A stretch of 64,000 nt of DNA from Streptomyces broussonetiae (GTDB lineage Bacteria; Actinomycetota; Actinomycetes; Streptomycetales; Streptomycetaceae). Location: positions 9,052,001 to 9,116,000 of the forward strand of contig NZ_CP047020.1 of NCBI RefSeq assembly GCF_009796285.1. Reading direction: 5' to 3'. Below the pieces are notes generated by a model. The model did not search any database. It worked only from the letters and a program-made list of their open reading frames with translations, and had not been told where the DNA came from. A program made the translations under genes and the position numbers. Below are positions 61,038 to 64,000 of this stretch, piece after piece (position 1 is the stretch's first letter; every line of letters starts with the position of its first letter).

Positions 61038-62630
61038 TCAGCGGGCGGCGTTCTGGTGGTCCGAGGGGACATGGCTCTGCCACCGGTAGGTGGCGAAGGA
61101 GCCCGCCGGGACGGTCACGACGAACGACTGTCCGGCGAGGGTGATACGGACTGTGCGGTCGGTGGCGGCGCTGTTGCCGAGGACGGCGACGAACCTGTCG
61201 TCGCCCGAGCGGTAGACCACGTTGCTGACGCCGTTCTGCGCGGCGCTGGACTCGAGGCGTACATCGCCGGGGGAGAGGTACTTGGCGAACTGCCCGATCT
61301 CGTACAGCTCGTCGCGGACGGTGAAGTCCTTCGTGAGCGTGTTCACCGTGACCATCCGGTCCGGCCACTTGGTGGTGGCGCCCACCTTGTCCCAGTCGAT
61401 GTTGTTGTCCCGGGAGGGCGTCCAGTGCAGCGTCCCGCCGTCCTGGTCCGTGGTCTGGGCCCACAGAATGTACGAGCCGGCGTCCAGGCGGAAGTCGTCC
61501 AGGATCGTCGACGGCGAAAGGTCACTCGTCTCCGTGAGCTGGACCGGCTTTCCGGTCTCCTCGTACGCGTCGCGCATCACCTGTGGATCACCCCAGTAGG
61601 GATGGAAGGCGATGGCATCGGCGGCGTCGCGGACCTGCCGGCCGCTGACCGAACCGTCGGGCGCGTCCTCGAAGATGCGGTAGTAGTTCTTGGTCGCCGT
61701 GCTGTTGGGGTTGCGCCAGTCCCAGAAGTTGAAGTCATGCATGTACAACTGGGTGTTCAGACGGGCAGCCCGGAACTCGCGTTTGATCGCCAGGGCGAGC
61801 TTCTGCTGCTGGGCGATGCTGATGTCCATGGCCGGGTAGACCACGTCCATGCCCGGCTCGTTGAGCAGGGTCAGGGCGTCGACGCGGATGCCGTGCCGGG
61901 CATAGGCCTGGACGAACTTGACGTAGTAGCGCGCGAAGACGTCGATGCAGTCGTCACGCAACTTGCCGACCTGGTAGTAGTCCGTGGTGCTTCCGGGCTT
62001 GAGCGCGACCTCGCCGGTGAAGCGGTTGTTCGTCTTCATCCACGCGGGCGCGCTCCACGCGGAGGCGAAGAAGGTGGCCTTCGGGTTGTAGCGCTGGATG
62101 AGCTTGATCGTGTCGATGATGTGCAGGTCGAGGTCCCGCTGGATGGAGAAGTGCTTCAGGCCGAAGTCCTCGCCGGCTCCGCTCGGCAGGTCGTCCTCCG
62201 ACCAGAACGGAAGGTGCTCGATCACGTCGGGGCTGCCGATCGTCAGCCGGAACCGGTCCAGGCCGGCGCCGTGCCTGGGGTCGACCAGCAGCCGGATGAC
62301 CTGCTCGCGCCTGGCCGGGGTGAGCTTCCACAGATTGGACACGCTGGTCTCGTCCAGGGAGAAGCCTATGCCGGTGTATTTCTGCCGGGTCTGGCTGGGA
62401 TCGACCGTCACGGTGGCATCGACGGAACGGCCTGCAGCACTGCCCGCCCAGGTACTCTCCAGCGGCTTCCAGGCCTGGGCTCCGCCCGTGGAGTAGGTGC
62501 CGGACACGAGCGGGCCGTGCCCGGCGGACAGGCTCTCCGCCCTGTCCGCGTGCGCGGCCGGGCCCGTGCCGAGCAGCGCGGTCAGCGTGGTGGCCGCGAC
62601 GGCGGCGGTCGCGGTGAGAGAACGTCTCAC
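61038..62630 (-). CDS. Secreted GH30-family glycoside hydrolase
   Basis: A 530-residue exported glycosidase. Signal peptide RRSLTATAAVAATTLTALLG to about AHA, then a GH30 TIM barrel with GIGFSLDETSVSNLWKL, ASAWSAPAWMKTNNRF, acid/base Glu258 (LLNEPG) and nucleophile Glu367 (LTETSDLS), and a C-terminal beta-sandwich (VVYRSGDDRFVAVLGNSAAT). GH30 members cleave glucosylceramide, beta-1,6-glucan or xylan. GTG 62630 has GGAG at proper distance. No sugar transporter is adjacent. Confidence 0.92.
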   Translation of the reverse strand: MRRSLTATAAVAATTLTALLGTGPAAHADRAESLSAGHGPLVSGTYSTGGAQAWKPLESTWAGSAAGRSVDATVTVDPSQTRQKYTGIGFSLDETSVSNLWKLTPARREQVIRLLVDPRHGAGLDRFRLTIGSPDVIEHLPFWSEDDLPSGAGEDFGLKHFSIQRDLDLHIIDTIKLIQRYNPKATFFASAWSAPAWMKTNNRFTGEVALKPGSTTDYYQVGKLRDDCIDVFARYYVKFVQAYARHGIRVDALTLLNEPGMDVVYPAMDISIAQQQKLALAIKREFRAARLNTQLYMHDFNFWDWRNPNSTATKNYYRIFEDAPDGSVSGRQVRDAADAIAFHPYWGDPQVMRDAYEETGKPVQLTETSDLSPSTILDDFRLDAGSYILWAQTTDQDGGTLHWTPSRDNNIDWDKVGATTKWPDRMVTVNTLTKDFTVRDELYEIGQFAKYLSPGDVRLESSAAQNGVSNVVYRSGDDRFVAVLGNSAATDRTVRITLAGQSFVVTVPAGSFATYRWQSHVPSDHQNAAR

Positions 62631-62904
62631 GGCTTCTCCTGATGTCTGGGGGATGGGGACTGGCCAGGGGCGGCGTTCGGTGCGAGGGGCACGGGGTGAC
62701 AGCGCCCGCCGGATTCCGGCGTCCGAGGTGGGGGGCCGTGGTCGCAATACGGTCAACAGGACTGGAAACAAAAGGACTTGACGTTGCGACAGCCACCACC
62801 ACCGGCTCCTCCCGACGCACCGATGGGTGGGATCCAAGCAATATCCCGGGTGTTAAGTCAAGGCGTGAATAAAGTGAGGCGGTGTGCGGTGGGTATCCGT
62901 CGGC
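62631..62904 (-). other. Upstream region of the GH30 gene
   Basis: About 270 bases without a gene. A/T-richer DNA at 62750-62880 contains several TTGAC-like boxes on the minus strand (e.g. complement of AAGTCAA near 62858), but spacing to a -10 box is poor and no operator was identified. Confidence 0.35.
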
Positions 62905-62938
62905 GCCGCGCCACCCGTACCAGTTCGGGTGGCGCGGC
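62905..62938 (-). terminator. Terminator after the DUF2993 gene
   Basis: GCCGCGCCACCCG (62905-62917) and CGGGTGGCGCGGC (62926-62938) form a perfect 13-bp stem with an 8-base loop, 115 bases past the DUF2993 stop. Further GGTGGCGCG copies follow at once, making this a GC-rich repeat cluster. Confidence 0.7.
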
Positions 62939-63053
62939 TCGTGCCCGTCAGGGTGGCGCGCCCCGCACCTGTTCGGCCGGCGCGGCGCGATCGTGGTACG
63001 GCCGTCACCCTGCCCCGGCGCGCCTGTGGCTCGCCCTCACCCGGCCTGAGGGT

Positions 63054-64000
63054 TCAGTGGCCCAGGAGCAGGCCTGCCCCCGCGACATCGGCGCGGATGC
63101 CGTCCTTGCCGACCGTCACACGCTCGAGGTGCAGCGCGCCCGAAGGCGGTTTCGGGAGCTGGAAGGCGAAGGAGAAGCGGTCGGCGATCTGCGGGCGGGT
63201 GAGCTTGGTCAGTGCGGGGAGCAGGGACGGGTCCAGGCCCAGCCTCTTGAGCAACCACGGGTGGGAGAGCGCCACGTCCACGAGATTGATGCCGGTCAGA
63301 TCGTGCAGGAAACGCGGTGTGCCGGTGAGCTGACGGAGTCTGTCCTCGTCGTGGAGCGCGGCGCTCACCACGCTGTCCGGGACGCCGAGGCGGTGCACGA
63401 TCTCCGGGAGGGCGAACAACGCCCTGATCTTGTCCGCCTCTTGGGTGAGGCGGCGCGCTGTGGCCGGGGTCAGGTGGAGACCTTCGGTGGACCGGGTGCC
63501 GGGCTGGTACGTCGCGAGGTCGTCGATGTCGACCCGTATGCCGTCCACGGAGGTGGCGATGCCGCGCTCCCCGTCACGCCGTACGCGGGCGTCGGCCCGA
63601 ACGCTCAGGTCGCGGCCCTCGATGTGCAGGTTGCCCTGCGCTCGTATGCGGCCGGGGCCGGCGGCCGTGAACGCCAGCTGCGAGGCGCCCAGTTCGCGGT
63701 TCATGTCCGCGAAGGACAGCAGGACCTGACCGTGCGCCTGCCGGACGAGCGCGCCGCGCACCGTGGTGGGCCCGTCGCCGTCGATGCGGATGTCGTCGGC
63801 GGTGGCGGTGACCTGGGTGAGCGTGACCCGATGGGCCGGGATGTCGGGCACGGTCACCCGGACCGAGTCCAGACGCCCGGCGGCCAGCTGGGTGAGAAAG
63901 GGAAAACCGCCGATGTCTACCTCGGGGGCGGCCGCGAGATGCAGCTTGTCCTTGAGCTGTTCGGAGGCCTTGTGCTCGGCGTAGAGCAGTGCCCAGCGGT
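63054..64000 (-). CDS. DUF2993 (LmeA-like) protein, partial at right edge
   Basis: The frame is open to the right edge; about 315 residues are visible. EVDIGGFPFLTQLAAGRLDS is the DUF2993 signature, followed by alternating beta-strand repeats (VRVTVPDIPAHRVTL, IRADVAGAGLLL at the end) consistent with an elongated lipid-binding tube. DUF2993 proteins such as mycobacterial LmeA act in the cell envelope. The N-terminal signal would be outside the window. A hairpin terminator follows. Confidence 0.85.
   Translation of the reverse strand, partial: RWALLYAEHKASEQLKDKLHLAAAPEVDIGGFPFLTQLAAGRLDSVRVTVPDIPAHRVTLTQVTATADDIRIDGDGPTTVRGALVRQAHGQVLLSFADMNRELGASQLAFTAAGPGRIRAQGNLHIEGRDLSVRADARVRRDGERGIATSVDGIRVDIDDLATYQPGTRSTEGLHLTPATARRLTQEADKIRALFALPEIVHRLGVPDSVVSAALHDEDRLRQLTGTPRFLHDLTGINLVDVALSHPWLLKRLGLDPSLLPALTKLTRPQIADRFSFAFQLPKPPSGALHLERVTVGKDGIRADVAGAGLLLGH

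Noticed and set aside
60894..62642. Long forward frame opposite the GH30 gene
   Set aside because: Val/Arg/Gly-rich shadow; the GH30 catalytic glutamates and signal peptide are on the minus strand.

Overview
The window is high-GC actinobacterial chromosome, almost certainly Streptomyces. The signs are strong third-position G/C bias, GTG/TTG starts with GGAGG-type ribosome binding sites, many TetR/MarR/PadR regulators divergent from single enzymes, ECF sigma factors with C-terminal extensions, a streptogrisin-type protease, and F420-type split-barrel enzymes. It reads as accessory (arm-like) sequence: short operons, many solitary regulator/enzyme pairs and an unusual number of broken genes. 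No rRNA, tRNA or CRISPR array was recognised.

Layout. 1-4.6 kb: end of a GMC oxidoreductase, a lipoprotein, a secreted tripeptidyl-aminopeptidase-like hydrolase, and a PadR/FAD-monooxygenase pair sharing an operator. 4.7-10.1 kb: a two-gene, translationally coupled operon with a Pls/PosA-type single-module NRPS (A-T plus three membrane/soluble repeats) and a secreted M1 zinc peptidase. The adenylation pocket reads DAESIGTVVK, a lysine-like code, so a cationic poly(amino acid) of the epsilon-polylysine class is the best prediction. 11-20 kb: small enzymes, an accessory dnaK-grpE pair, a methyltransferase-like protein, and RtcB RNA ligase converging on its partner archease. 21-29 kb: a frameshifted MarR gene with two intact operators before an acetoacetate decarboxylase / hydroxyacyl dehydrogenase / class III CoA-transferase operon, then P450-ferredoxin and SDR units, each with a TetR gene and a palindromic operator. 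29-48 kb: membrane proteins, an esterase, acetyltransferases, an alcohol dehydrogenase-TDT transporter unit with three TetR sites, a secreted S1 protease, a 40-residue Lys/His-rich microprotein with its own strong terminator, an ABC exporter, six 11-bp tandem repeats, and a DGPF protein/ECF42 sigma pair.

48.9-56.7 kb is the clearest structural event. An ECF41 (SigJ-like) sigma gene is cut in two: its start lies at 56.35-56.2 kb and its remainder at 49.8-48.9 kb, on the same strand. About 6.4 kb of inserted DNA separates them, carrying a large tyrosine recombinase with a damaged C-terminus, an HTH/coiled-coil partner, and a PadR-membrane protein-hydrolase operon. The sigma factor's neighbouring oxidoreductase has also decayed to a fragment.

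56.7-64 kb: an alpha/beta hydrolase and a Baeyer-Villiger-type flavin monooxygenase divergent from a PucR-like regulator, a methyltransferase relic, a secreted GH30 glycosidase, and a DUF2993 protein running off the right edge.
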